DNA of 64,000 nucleotides from Proteles cristata cristata (GCA_017311185.1 JAESUZ010004136.1:1240001-1304000); one strand, 5' to 3'; counted from the stretch's first letter, positions 39,801-54,800 are shown. The notes: generated by a model not told the origin, from the letters alone. A program made the numbers and translations.

Positions 39801-42800
39801 CGGCTAAGCTGGTGTGATTTGCTACATAGCAGTAGATAAGAACATAAGCAGTGGGTTCGCTGCTTAGACCAAAAACAGGACACATTTCTTCTGCTTTGGA
39901 AGTGACATTCCTAAAATCACACTGGAGCATAGTCACAGTGGATAGCCCACTTTGGCAATCATTACATCGTATTTGCTTTTACTATAATTGTACCAAATCA
40001 TGAAAAACTTGGTCGAATGGGGTGACTGATTATTATAACAGAAGATTAACATGAGTGGTAGCCACATTTTAAATGCCTTTTTAACCTGCTACATTTCAAA
40101 AAAGGTTCTAAAGTGATAGTGATATATTTTAGAGCCAGATGCAAAACCCATCCTGACTTTAAATGGATAAACAGGGCCATCTAAGTGCAAAGAAATGACG
40201 GTTCATGACTTTCTTTTGTTTTTTAATGAAACAAAATATAACTTTTTGTAGGGCTTAGAAACAGGGAGTGAAAAGTGGTGTTTGGAACGTAATTTAAAAA
40301 GCAACAAAGTTAAAAGAAGTGAGAGTTCCTGAGGTGTTTGATTTGCCTAATTATTTCTGAATTAGTGTGTTGAATAAATACATGTATTTTTTCCTTCTGG
40401 AGTGTCTCTACATTTTGAGTCATTTATATGAGTTCATATGGTAGAACACTTAATATTGCTCAAAGTCTTCCCTCCTACATTTCCATTAAGAGCAGAAAAT
40501 TAGTTAAGTAGCATATTATATATTTAGATTAATCTTTTTTTGCAGGCCAATATTTAGGTTTTCATCAATTTCTTGGAAATGGCATCTAAAATTTTCATTT
40601 CATTTTATTTCATTTTGTTTCATTTCTAGTGGTTCTTTTATGACTCCAAGATATGAATTTAAGAAGCAAAGGGAGAAAGAACATTACCTTTTCACACCCA
40701 GAAAGCCCCCCACAGGTTGTTTTAGAAGGTGTAAAGTTGAGGGGCACCTGGGCGGCTCAGTCAGTTTAACGTCCGACTTTGGCTCAGGTCATGATCTCAC
40801 AGTTCGCGGGTTTGAGCCCCGCATCAGGTTCTGTGCTGACAGTTCTGAGCCTGGGGCCTGCTTCAGATTCTGTGTCTCCCTCTCTCTCTGACCCTCCCCT
40901 GCTCACACTGTCTCTCTCTCTCTCAGAAACAAAACAAAACAAAACAAAACAAAACAAAACAAAACAAAACAAAACATTTGAAGGTGTAAAGTTGAAGCTC
41001 AGGGTTGTGAAATGATGCTTGCAGGCTGTGGCTGGCCCACGGATGCATGTGTTGTATTTGGCCTGCACCGTACTGTCTCACAGAGTGTTCTTTAAATTAA
41101 AAAAAAGTTGCCAACATTTAAAAGCCAGGCGGTTTCACATTAACAATCAGATTTCTGGCTTCTCTTGGAAACTCCTAAGATCTGGAGGCCTCTCAGGAGG
41201 CCTGTTCTCTGCATGGCGTCCCTGAGCGGAGGCTGAGGAACCACCGCTGCTTGCAGTCGGTGCAGACTCTCTCAGCTTTCCTCCTGCTTCCCCACACGGT
41301 GTTCCTGTTATCCCTCTGACTTCATTTACTTTAGTTACCTGCGTGGGCCCTGTGGACATCAGAGTTTACCACTCCAGATCTAAACAGACCTCCAGCCGCC
41401 ACAATTGAGAGAAAGAGTTGAGGCCACTGTGAGCTCTTCTCCCCGATTTCCCTATTTGACCGGTTACAGCCACGCCTGTTACATACACTGTCGGGCGTGC
41501 CCATCCTTCTCTGGCCGACATCAGATATTTCTTTTCTTTTCTTTTTTTTTTTTTTAAATATTTTATTTATTTTTGAGAGAGAGATAGAGACAGCATGAGT
41601 AGGGGAGGATCAGAGAGAGAGGGAGACACAGAATCTGAAACAGGCTCCAGGCTCTGAGCTGGCAGTCATCACAGAGCCCGACGCGGGGCTCGAACCCACG
41701 AACCGTGAGATCATGACCTGAGCCGAAGTCGGACACTCAACCGACTGAGCCACCCAGGCACCCCTAACATCAGCCATTTCTAGTATTCCATGCAGCCAGC
41801 TCCAGATACTACTAATTTTATGAATGCTGGCGTCCTTAAAAGCCCTCCCTTTATGCTGTGCCTTTTTGTTTTAAAATTAAAGTGTACTAAGCTTTTCTGG
41901 TTAAAGATTAAAGATATTGATCCAGGGGCGCCTGGGTGGCTCAGTCGGTGAAGCATCCAACTTCAGCTCAGGTCATGATCTCGCAGTTTATGAGTTCAAG
42001 CCCCACATCGGGCTCTGTGGTGGAGACTGGAGCCTGCTTCGGATGATGTGTCTCCTTCACTCTCTGCTGCTCCCCTGCTTATGCTCTCTCTCAGAAACAA
42101 TAAATGAATGAATTTAAGAAAATAAAAGATTTTGATCCATTTAAGTTGTAACACTTCACGCTTGTCAGTGAGAGAGGACTTCAAGTTCAGCCTTTATTTT
42201 GTTAGGAAAAAGAAAAACAAAACAAAACCCCAGACAAAAAGCCAGATCCCAAGAACAGCCCAAAATAAAATTAAGAAAAAGTAACTGTGTGAGAAGCAAG
42301 GCATTCTCACCCAAAATTTTCATGTTATTCATATTCAAAGAATTGTATGCACATAAGCCATATAGATGTTACTAGAAATGATCACAAGGGGTGCCTAGGC
42401 AGCTCAGTTGGTTAAGCGTCTGACTCTTGTTTCAGTTCCGGTCATGATCTCATGGGATCAAGCTTGGCTTAAGGCCCCACACTGCCAGTGTGGCTCACTC
42501 TTCACACTCTACCTTTCTCAAGTTTTCCATGATCTTTTTTTTTTTTTTTTAAGTTTATCTTTTGATAGAGAGAATATTTATAAGTCGGGGAGGGGCAGTG
42601 AGGGGGGTAGATAGAGAAGAGAGAGAGAGATAGAATTCCAAGCAGGCTTCACTCTAGCAATGCAGAGCCTGACACAGGGCTCAATTCCACAAACTGTGAG
42701 ATCATGATCTGAGCCAAAACCGAGAGTCAGATGCTTAACCAACTGAGCAACCCAGAGACCCCTCTGCATTTTTCTTTGTATAACTACCTCTAATCTTGCT

Positions 42801-45800
42801 TGTTACCTAACATTAATGATTATGGGGAATGCTATTGCCTAATAGACAATTTCTCTTTTAAAAACTAATTTTTGAAGATTTAGTTAAAATTTAAAATGAG
42901 GCTACTCTCAGGCACCAAGATAAATTTCTTGGCTCACTGCTTTTCTCTGGTCAAAATTTAATGAGAACCTGAGTCTATCTGTATCGATCTTTGATTTTGT
43001 AAGTAGGATAATTAATTGAACCAAAACTCATTTTCAAATTAAAGTTAAAAATGAACTCCGTGACATTACTCCTATGGGAAGTAATTTTTAAATGTTCCAG
43101 AATTTGCTGTGCTTTGGTTACAAAGGCTTTTTTTTCAGAGTAGAAAAGCAGAGGACAAAAGAAACGGGGAGAAGGAAGTAATGAGGGACGTGCCTGGGAC
43201 CCCGCCGTGTACATTTTCCCCAGCCACTCCACAGACTTGACTCTCAGCTCTATACTTGCAGTGGTCTGTTTGCGCCTTCACCCTGCGCTAACTCGGCTAG
43301 AACAGAACAGTGGTTTTACTCTATTCTGCTTCACCAAGATCCAGCCAAGTTCCTCTCACTCACTGAGCACTTAATGAACACCTGATGACTAGGGGAAGAG
43401 AAGAAAATATGTACATATACCGAGCAGGAGAGAGGACAGGATTATGCCAGGATGTTTTTGGCTCTGAGCTACAGAATATCAAGTACAAATGGCTTAACCA
43501 ATATGGACATTTTTTATTTTACGTGACACCCAAGTTCAGAGTCAGGGCAGTTCCAAGGTCGGTTATGCAGCTGAACAGTGTCATGGAGGACCCAGATGTT
43601 TTTCATTTTTATACTCAGCCATCCTCAGATTATTGGTGATTTCTTCCATTATAGTTGCAAGATGGATGGAGGAGTCCCAGATGTCACTTGACCATGTCCA
43701 GCAAAGCGTCGGTGTTTCCTCCTTGTGTGTATCTATTTATGACAGAGAAAAAACTTTCACCGGTGCTTCTCGTTCACTTCTACTCATGCGCTGGCTGACA
43801 AAGGCCACTGGGTAGACACCAACAGTGACTGGCACAAAAGTGCCAGAGAGCAAAAGTAGGGAAAGAGAAAGATATGCTTTAGGAAAAAGACTAGTGACAG
43901 AGGCAAGATGAAACAGTCGGTACTATGTAGAATGTAGTAGAGTGTGCATTCTCCAGGCCTACTGGATTTTAAAAATTTTTTAAATTTGTTTGAGACAGAG
44001 AGTGAACAGGGAAGGGACAGAGAGACGGATGTAGAGAGAGTCCCAAGCCAGCTCTGCCACCAGCGCAAAGCCTGAAGCGGGGCTCGAACTCACAAACTGA
44101 CTGAGCCACCCAGGCGCCCCTCGGCCTACTGCATTCTTACCTGTATATACACTGCCTTATCCCTTGTATATGTATGAAGGTAGTAGAATGACATCATTCA
44201 CAAATAACAATGTGTTTCTGATCCCAACTTTTACAGAAACTATACATTTGGAGATATGACATATCTGAAGTCTCAAGTATAAAATTGGTTGGCCCCATCT
44301 ATGTGCTGGGAAGCTTATTACCTTCACAGGGAATCTTTCTCCAGTGCCATCCCTAGCCTTCCTCACATTTAACATCACTACTCTGCACAGAATAGAGAAT
44401 AGCTTCAGGGGCACCTGGGTGGCTCAGTTGGTTAATCATCTGACTTTGGCTCAGGTCATGATCTCACAGTTGGTGAGTTTGAGCCCCGCGTCGGGCTCTC
44501 AGGTGTCAGCACAGAGCCCACTTCAGATCCTCTGTCCCCCATCATCTCTCTCGTCCCCTCCCCAATTCATGCCTTCTCTCTCTCTTTCTCAGAAATAAAA
44601 AAAATAAATAAACTTAAAAAAAAAAAAAAGGAAATGGCTTTGGATGGAATTGGGTAACAAGTCAGAAGAACAGAGTTTTATTTTTAACATTGTGGAGTTT
44701 TATTTATCATTATTATTAACATTTATTATTAACATTATAGAGTTCAGGAAAAGGAGGACTCAAGAAAAGGATAAATGAACAAGAATTACAAAGATAATTG
44801 ATTTTTTTAAAAAAAGAACCTTAGTTTTTATTAATAGTTTACCACATATTCTTACTCTTAGAAAATATAAATAAAAGTAAATATACATACAGAGATGAAC
44901 TAATCTTTATGTTCTCTCAAAATAAAATGTGCAGCCCATTACAGATCTTCTTCAACTTATGACAAAGTTATGTCCTGGAAAATCCATTGTAAACTGAAAA
45001 TGTTCTAGGTTGAAAATGCGTTTGAGGGGTGCCTGGGTGGCTCAGTCGGTAAAGCGTCCGACTTCAGCTCAGGTCATTATCTCACATTTCGTGGGTTTGA
45101 GCCCCTCATCGGGCTCTGTGCTGACAGCCAGCTCAGAGCCTGGAGCCTGTTACAGATTCTGTGTTTCCCTCTCTGTCTCTGCCCCTCCCCCACTCATGCT
45201 CGCTCTCTCTCTCTCAAAAATAAATAAACATTAAAAAAAAACCTCCATTAATACTTAAAAAAAAACCCAACGTGCTCAGAACACTTTCATTAGCTTACAG
45301 TTGGGCAAAATCATCAAACACAGAGACTCTAAATCATCAAACACAGAGGCTCTTTTATTGCGAAGTGCCATCTTCTGTAATTAATTGAATACATCACTGA
45401 AAGTGAACAACAGAATGGTCGTGTGGGTGCAGATGGGCCTCGTGATGGGGCGGTTGCGGGGGAGCTGAGGTTCGTGGCCCCTGCCCACATCACAGGAGGG
45501 GCTTGCCCCTGTGCATGTACCGAGGACCTGGGAAAAGATCCAAACTCAGAATTCAAAGTACAGTTTTTGCTGAATGTATATTGCTTTTGCATTGTCATCA
45601 AGTTGAAAAACCTTAAGCCAAATCGTCCTAAGTCAGGACTGTGTATATATTCCAGGTGCTCTTAGATGTGTACACATACAGTTGATATTACCATACAGCA
45701 CCTGGATAATTTGGACTGAATTGAATTAAGTAACATGTTACTAATTAGCAAAATATGAAAATTCTATACATAAATTACATATAGTATCACATTTTATGGT

Positions 45801-48800
45801 TTCTTTCAATTTCCCTTGGGTGCTACAGATAACAGTAAATCACCTATTTCACTGGCTACCTTATTGGTCTTCAGGAAATTGTAGTAGAATCCCAGAGAAG
45901 ATTCTGAGGAATCCTTTATATTGGGAGGTTGATATTCCAGTCTGTTGCTGTGGTCTTTTTCTTTTTTCTTTTTTTTTTTTAAACCATTGTCCTCTTATCT
46001 GCCTCTTGTTCTTGAGATTACATATTACCTTCCCATTGTATTTCATATTTCATGTTAGATTTTTTAAACTGAAACGTATTTGCTAATCAGTGTAGTGTTA
46101 ATTTGTAGAAATGTGTCAAGCACACCAGAGTTGAACGAATCTGGCACATAATAACCTTCCATGGGTACTTGTTTAATGAAAGAATGAATGAATCATTCAT
46201 ATAATATTGGAACTTCTAGGATAATTATAATAATTGAAGGGAAACAAATATTGGACACTATAACCTGTATTTTCTAACATGATTTCTTTTTAGAAAATGT
46301 GATATTACCAATCTTCTGAAAAATTACACACTGTGTTGTTTTTTTAATTAAAGACTTTAAGTGATATGCTAAATAGATATCTTAGCTTGGCTATTAAGAC
46401 AAAAATTGCCGAGGCACTATAAATCGGGGAAAATGAGAACATAATTTGAAAGGAAGAGATTATAGCAATGGGCATATGTGATTCGGTAAGAGAGGCCATG
46501 AATACAATGAGAAGAGAATTCGTAACTACTTACGGTGTTTTATGTTTCTCAAAAGAAATTTTTTTACATACATATTATATATTATATGAGTCTGCCTGCT
46601 TGTTTCCCACACTCTATAATTTAAAAGGGCTGTTTTTATAGCTGCTTTTCTTGGACACACAAGTAAATCAGCATGTATATTCAAAAGGTTTTATTCCTGA
46701 CATGCAAAATGGTTACGAGAAATGCAAACATGAACATTTCTCTATTAAAGTAGGTCGTACCGTTGTAAATCTCATTTTATACGTACAATGAAAATTCCTC
46801 TTTTAATTTTCAATAAGCTAAAAAAATCTTTTAAAAGTACTATAAGATGAAAGGAATTTAAAAAATGACATTATTGGCACAAGATTCATGTTAATGTTTA
46901 CTCATGTAAATAGCACAAAATACTGCCTAATTAGTGTGGTTGGTAAATTTTTGGTACTTTAATTTTCTCTGTTATTGTAAACCATGCATAAAATGCTTGC
47001 CTATTGAGAAGTGCAGAATTGTCAGAGCTTAAACAGCTGACATCTGCTTACTCTCTTAAAAAAAAAAAAAAAGAATAACAAGCCATTTCAGCCTAATCTA
47101 CCTCAAATGTGTTCATGTAAATGGAGGTCCATCTATTGACCTGTATTCTTTTCAGCTCGGGATTGGTCCACATGGTTTATGAAACCGGGAAGGCTGATTT
47201 GAAATGCAGATGTCGACACAGTGAAGTACACCCTCCCCTTTTTTCTTTGCTGTATCTGTCAGGGTGAAAAATGGCTTGCACAAGGGTCAGTCACCCATCC
47301 TCACTTAATTACTTTTCTTGGACCCACAGAACTGTCACAAGCTGTGGTGGACGCAGGAGCAGTTCCTCTGTTAGTACTCTGTATCCAGGAGCCAGAAATT
47401 GCTTTGAAAAGGATTGCTGCTTCGGCCCTCAGTGATATTTCAAAGCATTCTCCAGAGTTAGCCCAGACCGTGGTGGACGCAGGGGCTATTGCTCACTTAG
47501 CCCAGATGATCCTGAACCCCGATTCCAAATTAAAGGTATTTAAAAAGAAAGTCAAGAAGCAAACGAACAAATCAGGCTCTGATTACCTAAGAAAATGGAA
47601 GTGGGTGTAGCTTCATGTTATACGTGTAAAAATAACTAGAAAATTATCATTGAAACAGATATGGACTTGTCGTGTATTTGGTCTTTTAATATGTGGAACT
47701 TATGCTGTAAGGATTAGACGACAGACATATCTGGTTAAAATATGTGCAATGCCGAAGACTGCAAATAGCATCAGTATGAGCATTAATCTTTAAATAAGGA
47801 ATTACACAGTGCCTGAATCTCAGGGTGGGCCTGAGATGGTGGCCCTGAGAACCCACCCAAAGGTTCTCTAGCCCACCACTATTTTATTTAACTTTCTTAG
47901 GACAGTAGCCGTATTTATCTTAGTCGTGTTTGTTGTTGGTTTTTTTTAGTTTCCTTCACTGTATCAAGATTGATTTGTGGTTTTTTTTTTTTTAGCTTTC
48001 TAAAACCTGATTTTCAGTTAATAGTCACTAGCTATACTTTCAGATTCTAGTAGTTATATTCTATAAGATTTTAAAATCTTAGCTAACGTTAACTAAGTCA
48101 TGGAAAGTTCTTTGAAACATTATCAGCATGGCGCCAAAAATAAGATGTTACTTCTGCTTGATGGTTTTTGTACTATACTACCGCCTCCGTCATAAATTAG
48201 CAATGTGAGTATTAATTAAGAAATATCCAAAGGTCATATTCTTCGATCATCTGCATAGATGAAGAGACTTAAATAGCCCACAGAAGAACGAAGACATTTA
48301 ATCTGGAGATTAGGGGATTTAAGAAAGGGAGTATTTAGGGATAAGACTAGGAATTGATTGTCCCAAGACTCCTAAATCTGAGGTTATGTTAGAAATGTAG
48401 TTGTTTTTTTCCTTTCTGTCAAGGAGTTTGAATGTAAATTAGACCGGGACTCGGCAGCATGCCCCGTGTCACGTTTCGTTTTATTTTGGGTTTCACTCAA
48501 CAGCGTCAGATCCTTTCAGCGCTCAGTCAGATCGCGAAGCACTCCGTGGACCTGGCGGAGATGGTGGTCGAGGCAGAGATTTTCCCAGTTGTTCTCACAT
48601 GCCTGAAGGACAAAGACGACTACGTGAAGAAGAATGCTTCTACTTTAATTAGGGAGATTGCAAAACATACACCTGAGGTAAAAAGAAAAACAACTTTTTT
48701 AGGGTTTGAAGCTACAGGAATACGGAGCTGGTTTTTTTTTTTTTTTTAAATATTTTATTTATTTCTAGGAGAGAGAGAGAGAGAGGAGAGAGAGAGACAG

Positions 48801-51800
48801 CGTGAGCAGGGGAGGGTCAGAGAGAGAGGGAGTCACAGATCGAAACAGGCTCCAGGCTCTGAGCTGGCAGTCAGCACAGATCCCGATGCGGGGCTCGAAC
48901 CCACGAACCGCGAGATCATGACCTAAGCGAAAGTCGGACGCTTAACCGACTAAGCCACCCAGGCGCCCCACGGAGCTGGTTTTTATGTAAAACCTGAGTG
49001 TGTTTACAGGCTGAGGGCGGTGCCACAGGACCTGGTTAGGTGAGGGATTCTGTCCTCAGCACTCTGGACCCTTTGGACTGGGTGACTGTTGTGGGGGCCT
49101 GGCCTGCACACGGTACGATGGGTGTTTGGCAGCTGTCCCGGCCTCTCCTCACTAGATGCCGATAGTACCCCGACCCCCATCATGGCAAAAAAGTCTCCAG
49201 AGATTGCCAGCTGTTTCTTAGGGGACAAAAAAGTACCCCCAGGTGAGAGCCACCGGGCTCTAGCAATGGGGTTTGAATCTCAGTTTGTAGTGATTTCCTG
49301 CTTCCCATTTCTAAGTTGTGGGGGCCGCGGGCTTTTGTCCTACCTGTCATTCTAGGTCAGCTGGCAGTAGGGAGAGATCATGTGCCTCCAGGTCTAAAGA
49401 GACCCCCGCACCCCCTCCCCCCGGCGCACAGCCTCGCATCAGCCCTCCACTAACTGCTTGAGTTCTCAGGTGCGGAAGGAGTAGAGAGGAAGAAAGTCTG
49501 GGTGGATTCCGAACCTGTATCTTTCCCTGTGTATGTTTTGACTGATCAATTTCATTTCACTGAACTTTAAAGCCCTCATTCTTTATGTCACCTAACGTCT
49601 TCATTTGGTTGAGATTTTTCAAGATTGAAGACTGGCAGTCAGCCAGTCATCATTGCTAGCAAAGAGGGGGATCATTAGGCTGGAAGATTTCAAGTCTGAC
49701 ATTGCCTTTTAGCATTCAGTGATTAATGTGCCCCATGCTCACGCATTGTGATTGGGAGTTTCAATAGTCAGCTAGTTATGAACTAGCCCTAGGCTTAGTG
49801 TCTAGGTGAGGAATTTTGACATCCATTAAAATAAGGATGAAAGTTGTGCTATCGATACATGAAAAATGGAAACCACAGGGCGGCTCCTCACAGCGAGTCG
49901 ATCTGCACATTCGAAACTGCGGGATTCTTATATTTGTACGCTTCCTTAACGAATACAATAATCCCACTGAACGTTTCAAATTTCATGAGCTGTTTTTAGG
50001 TCCTACATAAAAAAATTTGGCCAGACCAAAGTCATATTTAAAGATCACCTCGCGCATCACAGTCACGATGATCTGGCTCTCCTTCTCTCCTAGCTTTCCC
50101 AGCTGATAGTGAACGCGGGAGGAGTGGCGGCCGTGACCGACTGCATCGGGTCCTGCAAAGGAAACATAAGGCTGCCTGGCATCATGATGCTGGGCTACGT
50201 GGCGGCTCATTCTGAGAACCTGGCGATGGCAGTGATCATTTCCAAGGTCTGCGCTTGTTCCATTCCCTTAGTTGCCGCAGTGACGTGTTTTAACAGGGAA
50301 CCAGACACACATACTCCCCCACACACTATAAAGTATAACTGGAGTGAGAGAATTACCTGAAATGTTTTCAAGGCTTATGAGTCAGTTTCCCAAAGCAATG
50401 CTGGAAATAAGGTTTACTTTACACAAGTTTAAAATTGTAGCCTGTGTTTAGTATCAACAAGCCATCAACGCCTCTGAGTATTAGTATTATGTGCGTTTAA
50501 ATATTACGTGTAGTGGGGCGCCTGGGTGGCTCAGTCGGTTAAGCGTCTGACTCTTGGTTTCGGCTCAGGTCATGATCTCATGGTCTGTGAGTTCGAGCCC
50601 CTGCGCTGACAGTGCGGCGCCTGCCAGGGATTCTCTCTCTCTCTGCCCCTTTCTGCTCTCTCTTTCTCTCTCAAAAATAAATAAGCTTAAAAAAAATTAA
50701 GTGTATTTATATCTTGAAGGGTTGACTACATATTTACAGACACATAAAGCACACTTTGATTTACGTAGGAAACAACTGTTATAAATGACATATCTGGTGG
50801 TAGTCTTCATTATTCTCTGAGGTCTGTACATTGTCCTCTCCCTGTCATTTGGGTAGGAGATGACAAGACTAGGTCTTCCCTTCTTCATCCACCTTCTCTT
50901 CGTCAGCTTTCATGAACTAATTTCTCTTCTCAGAGGTAGGCAAATCAGAGCACACATCAGATGTTTTTGTTTCCTTGCTCTAGGGACTTGGCCCTATCTC
51001 AACTTGGTCTTAACCCGCCATGGAGTGTAGTCTTGGCACGTAGTAGGTGCTCAAAAAGTATTTCTTGAACGAATAAATATTGATCTCCCAAAGAATGCTG
51101 CAAAAGCCGTGCGCTCACAGTGTCTCTGGCAACTCCCTGGGGTGTGGGCTTCTTATCAGCATAGAAAACCTGCAGCTCTATGGTCAACAGAAGTGTGCAT
51201 TTTTTTTCTTATCCCTTGCTAATCCTCTGAATAAAGAGGAACCTCAGATCTTTATTTTCTACCTATTCCTTGGTAATTCTTTGCTCCACTCCCTTTTTAT
51301 CCTGTGCCTTTCCTTTTGTTCTTCTATTACCAAAGACTGTGGTAGCGACTAGAGGGGCAGTGCAGCTTTCTGCAGGGTCACCGCGGGGACGGTATTGGGA
51401 GTTTTGATTTGCAGTTCTTTGCGCACAGGCAGAAAGCCCACACGTAGGAAGAAGGATGAAAGAAGCGATTACTTTTGCTCCCTGTGTTTCTTCCCCAAAC
51501 GAACCAGGAGGCCCTCCCCTCCTTTGGTCTAGGGCTGCTGCTGGCCTCTCCCACCCAGTTCGCCCTTCAGTCAGTGAAGCTGAGGTGGAGGCAGCAGCAG
51601 TTTGAGGCAGACCTCACAGGGCCGATGTGCTCTTCCTTCTTCCTACGCAGCACCACAAGGACCAGTAAGAACCCGCGTTCAAATAGCACTTTCTAATTTT
51701 CAAAGCATGTTCGAAACACCTGAGGCCAGTAAGTCAGAATCTGGGGGGATAGGCAGAAGGTGTCTTCTCTCCCTCTTGCTTCTTCATTCTTGATGTATCC

Positions 51801-54800
51801 CAGAAGTAGGGGGTCTCTGGAAAGTTTCCTCCTTCTGCAGACCGATCTGACCTTTATCGTATTGGCGGACGTCCATGTTTCATTGTAAGAAAGAAGCCAG
51901 TGAAGAGACATGGCAGGTTTCTTCAGGAAATTGGTCTTACTTACAGCGAAATTTAAAGGCAGATGAGGGGCGCCTGGATGGCTCAGTCGTGTAGGCATCT
52001 GGTTCTTGGTTTCAGCTCAGATTGTGATTTGTGAGTTCAAGCCCTGCTTCGGGCTCTGTGCTGATAGTGCAGAGCCTGCTTGGGATTCTCTCTCTTTCTC
52101 TGTCCTTTGCCTGCTCGTATGCTCATTCTCTCTCTCTCAAAATACATAAAGAAACTTAAAAAAATAAAGGCAGACAAAAAGAAAGTATACATGATCATTT
52201 GGCCTTTGCCTTGGTAGCCTGACCATGTGATGATATTGGCTTTTATGATACTAAATTTAAGGTGATAATCACTCTTTTTTTATTATTAAAATTTTTTCAC
52301 GTTTTATTTATTTATTTTGAGAGAGAGAGACAGCACACATCAGCAGGAGAGGAGCAGAGAGAGGGAGACAGAATCCCAAGCAGGATCCACACTTGTCAGT
52401 GCAGGCCCCATGTGTGGCTCGAACCCATGAACTGTGAGATCATGACCTGAGCCAACATCAAGATTTCAGATACTTAGCCGACTGAACCACCCAGGCGCCC
52501 TGAGGTGGTAATTATTATAGTCTCAAATTCGTTAGGAAACTATGACTATACAGAATTTGGAATTATAAATTGATTTGGTTATTTGAGTCTTCCTTGGGTT
52601 TATACACTATGGTGCATTTGAGACCCTTTAGTTAATTCTGTTTTGAGTACTAAGATAAAACTGAAGCCTGTGTGAAGTATAAGCACATGCTATCTGTGTA
52701 ACAAAAATAATCATTTCTATTTTGCCGTTTAATCATATTAAAGTGGGAAAAACTACCATTTAAAAGTTGGCCAAAATAAATGAAAATCATTTAGTGATCA
52801 GGAAAGTTGTTAGTGAATGTATTTCATCGAAATGTTACTTAAATAGAATTCTGGTTGGCTCATATAATTTTGGTTATTTTGCTGTCAGATCTATTATACT
52901 TGGTGAAAGGCGATTTTTTTTAAAGCATTCTAAATTAACTTTTAAAACAAAGGCCAATAAAAGGTTTTAAAACCCTAAGCACTTTTTTGTCACAGCGGAA
53001 TCTGGTTTTGCCTGTAATGTCCGAGTCTGGCACATCTGCTGTTTGGTTAAATGCCTCTCTAGCTGGGGGAGGAAACGCTAGCGGAGATATTCTTAGTTTA
53101 GCTGGATTGTTACAGATAATTAAGGTAAATTAGTTCTAGTCATTTTATCGACTTGAAAAATGACAGCCCCTGTGATGTGCTCATTTATCGAACCGTTGAG
53201 GAAAAAAAGGATCAAGGCCAAAATGCTGCCTTCTAATGTTTGAGAGCCACGGAAGACTCTTTAATCCCACCCTGGATTCCTAACACTTGCTCTTTTGATG
53301 AATGCCGCAGGGCGTGCCCCAGTTGTCGCTCTGCCTGTCCGAGGAGCCGGAAGATCATATTAAGGCCGCCGCCGCCTGGGCCTTGGGACAGATTGGGAGA
53401 CACACCCCCGAGCATGCGCGGGCCGTTGCTGTCACAAACACGCTGCCTGTTCTACTCTCGCTGTACATGTCCACGGAGAGCTCGGAGGACCTTCAGATAA
53501 AAGTAAGCGCTTCCTTTTTAACAGCCAGATGGATGTTTGTTAGACTTGGCTCATTCTTAAAAATAATGTCCTTTTAAACGTGTTTTAGCTATCATCGTGG
53601 ATCATACTGATTTCATTAGTCGAGAAATACAAACTCACCAGAAGAAAAGAGGTGGCTTTTCTCTGAAAATGAGTTACCCTTATCCCCAAACGTCAGCGAT
53701 ATATTTTAAAGAAAGTTCTTTATAGGTTGCAACATGGTTTGTGAAACGAATGACTGGGTTTTGCACTCTGCATTCATGTTGACTTCTCTTATGGAATAGG
53801 AATTGAATAATAGGATTCTGGAGGTGGAATTAGTTAGAACTTTGGTCCAGTCAACATTAAAAAATTGAATCTAAAAGCATTTTAAGACTTGCTTTCCAAA
53901 GGTATCATACAGAAAGTATTCCAGAAGCCAAGATCTACCTCTTCTAACTCTAAGTCTGCTTGATCTTTTAATAATACTTTATATTTGTTCCTTAAAAGAA
54001 AACTGTCCGTAAGATTCACTAAGTTAAAAATTTTTATATCATGCATTTAAAAATTACTTTAATTTTTTTTAGTTTTAGTTTTGAGAGAGAGACAGAGACA
54101 GAGTGTGAGTGGGGGAGGGGCAGAGTGAGGGGGAGACACAGAATCCGAGGCATGCTCCAGGCTCCGAGCTGTCAGCACAGAGCCTGAAGATCATGACCTT
54201 GGCCAAAGTCGGCCACTTAACCAACTGAGCCACCCAGGCGCCCTACCTCATGCATTTTTTTTAAAAAAAGCAAGCTTTCTGAAATAAAAATATTACCAGC
54301 TACCAGAATGAGTCACAAAGCATGGATTTAATTAGGAGGGGTTGTTTAATAAGAATTTCAAAGAAAGAAAAAAATGTTTCCCAGCATAGTCCCTATACTT
54401 TTTTGAAAGCAGTTTTCAGAACTGACTTGGACTGAGGAAAATGCACAGGAAAGAAAATAATTCAAAAGAAACCAACGACAGTAAGTTAAATTACATTTAA
54501 ATTTTAGTTACAACAATAAATTAACAAATAGGAAAGTATGTTTGCTGAAGCAACTTTAGATGGTATAACAAGGCAGGAGGTTTACTTGAACTAGACAGCT
54601 GAGGGATACTGCAAGTTACAGAATCATTTATTGGATTTATAAATTCATAAAAGTGAATTTATGTGTATTTGGTTATGTTTACATGTTATTTCTCTACAGA
54701 TTCACTGAGGGATGTTTACTTCTAAGACTAACCATTTTTTCAATTTTTGTAAGACTTTCTAGATCAAAGCAATGATTGAATAGATTCAAGGCTTCCCTCA

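Noticed and set aside
37300..39845. Two LTR relics considered as an intact provirus
   Set aside because: The DNA between them shows no gag, pol or env-like frames, and the two LTRs are old and strongly diverged from each other.
40928..40975. Regular AAAAC array considered as a separate tandem repeat locus or CRISPR-like array
   Set aside because: It is the simple-sequence tail of the SINE at 40741-40979; there are no spacers, and CRISPR is not expected in a mammalian genome.
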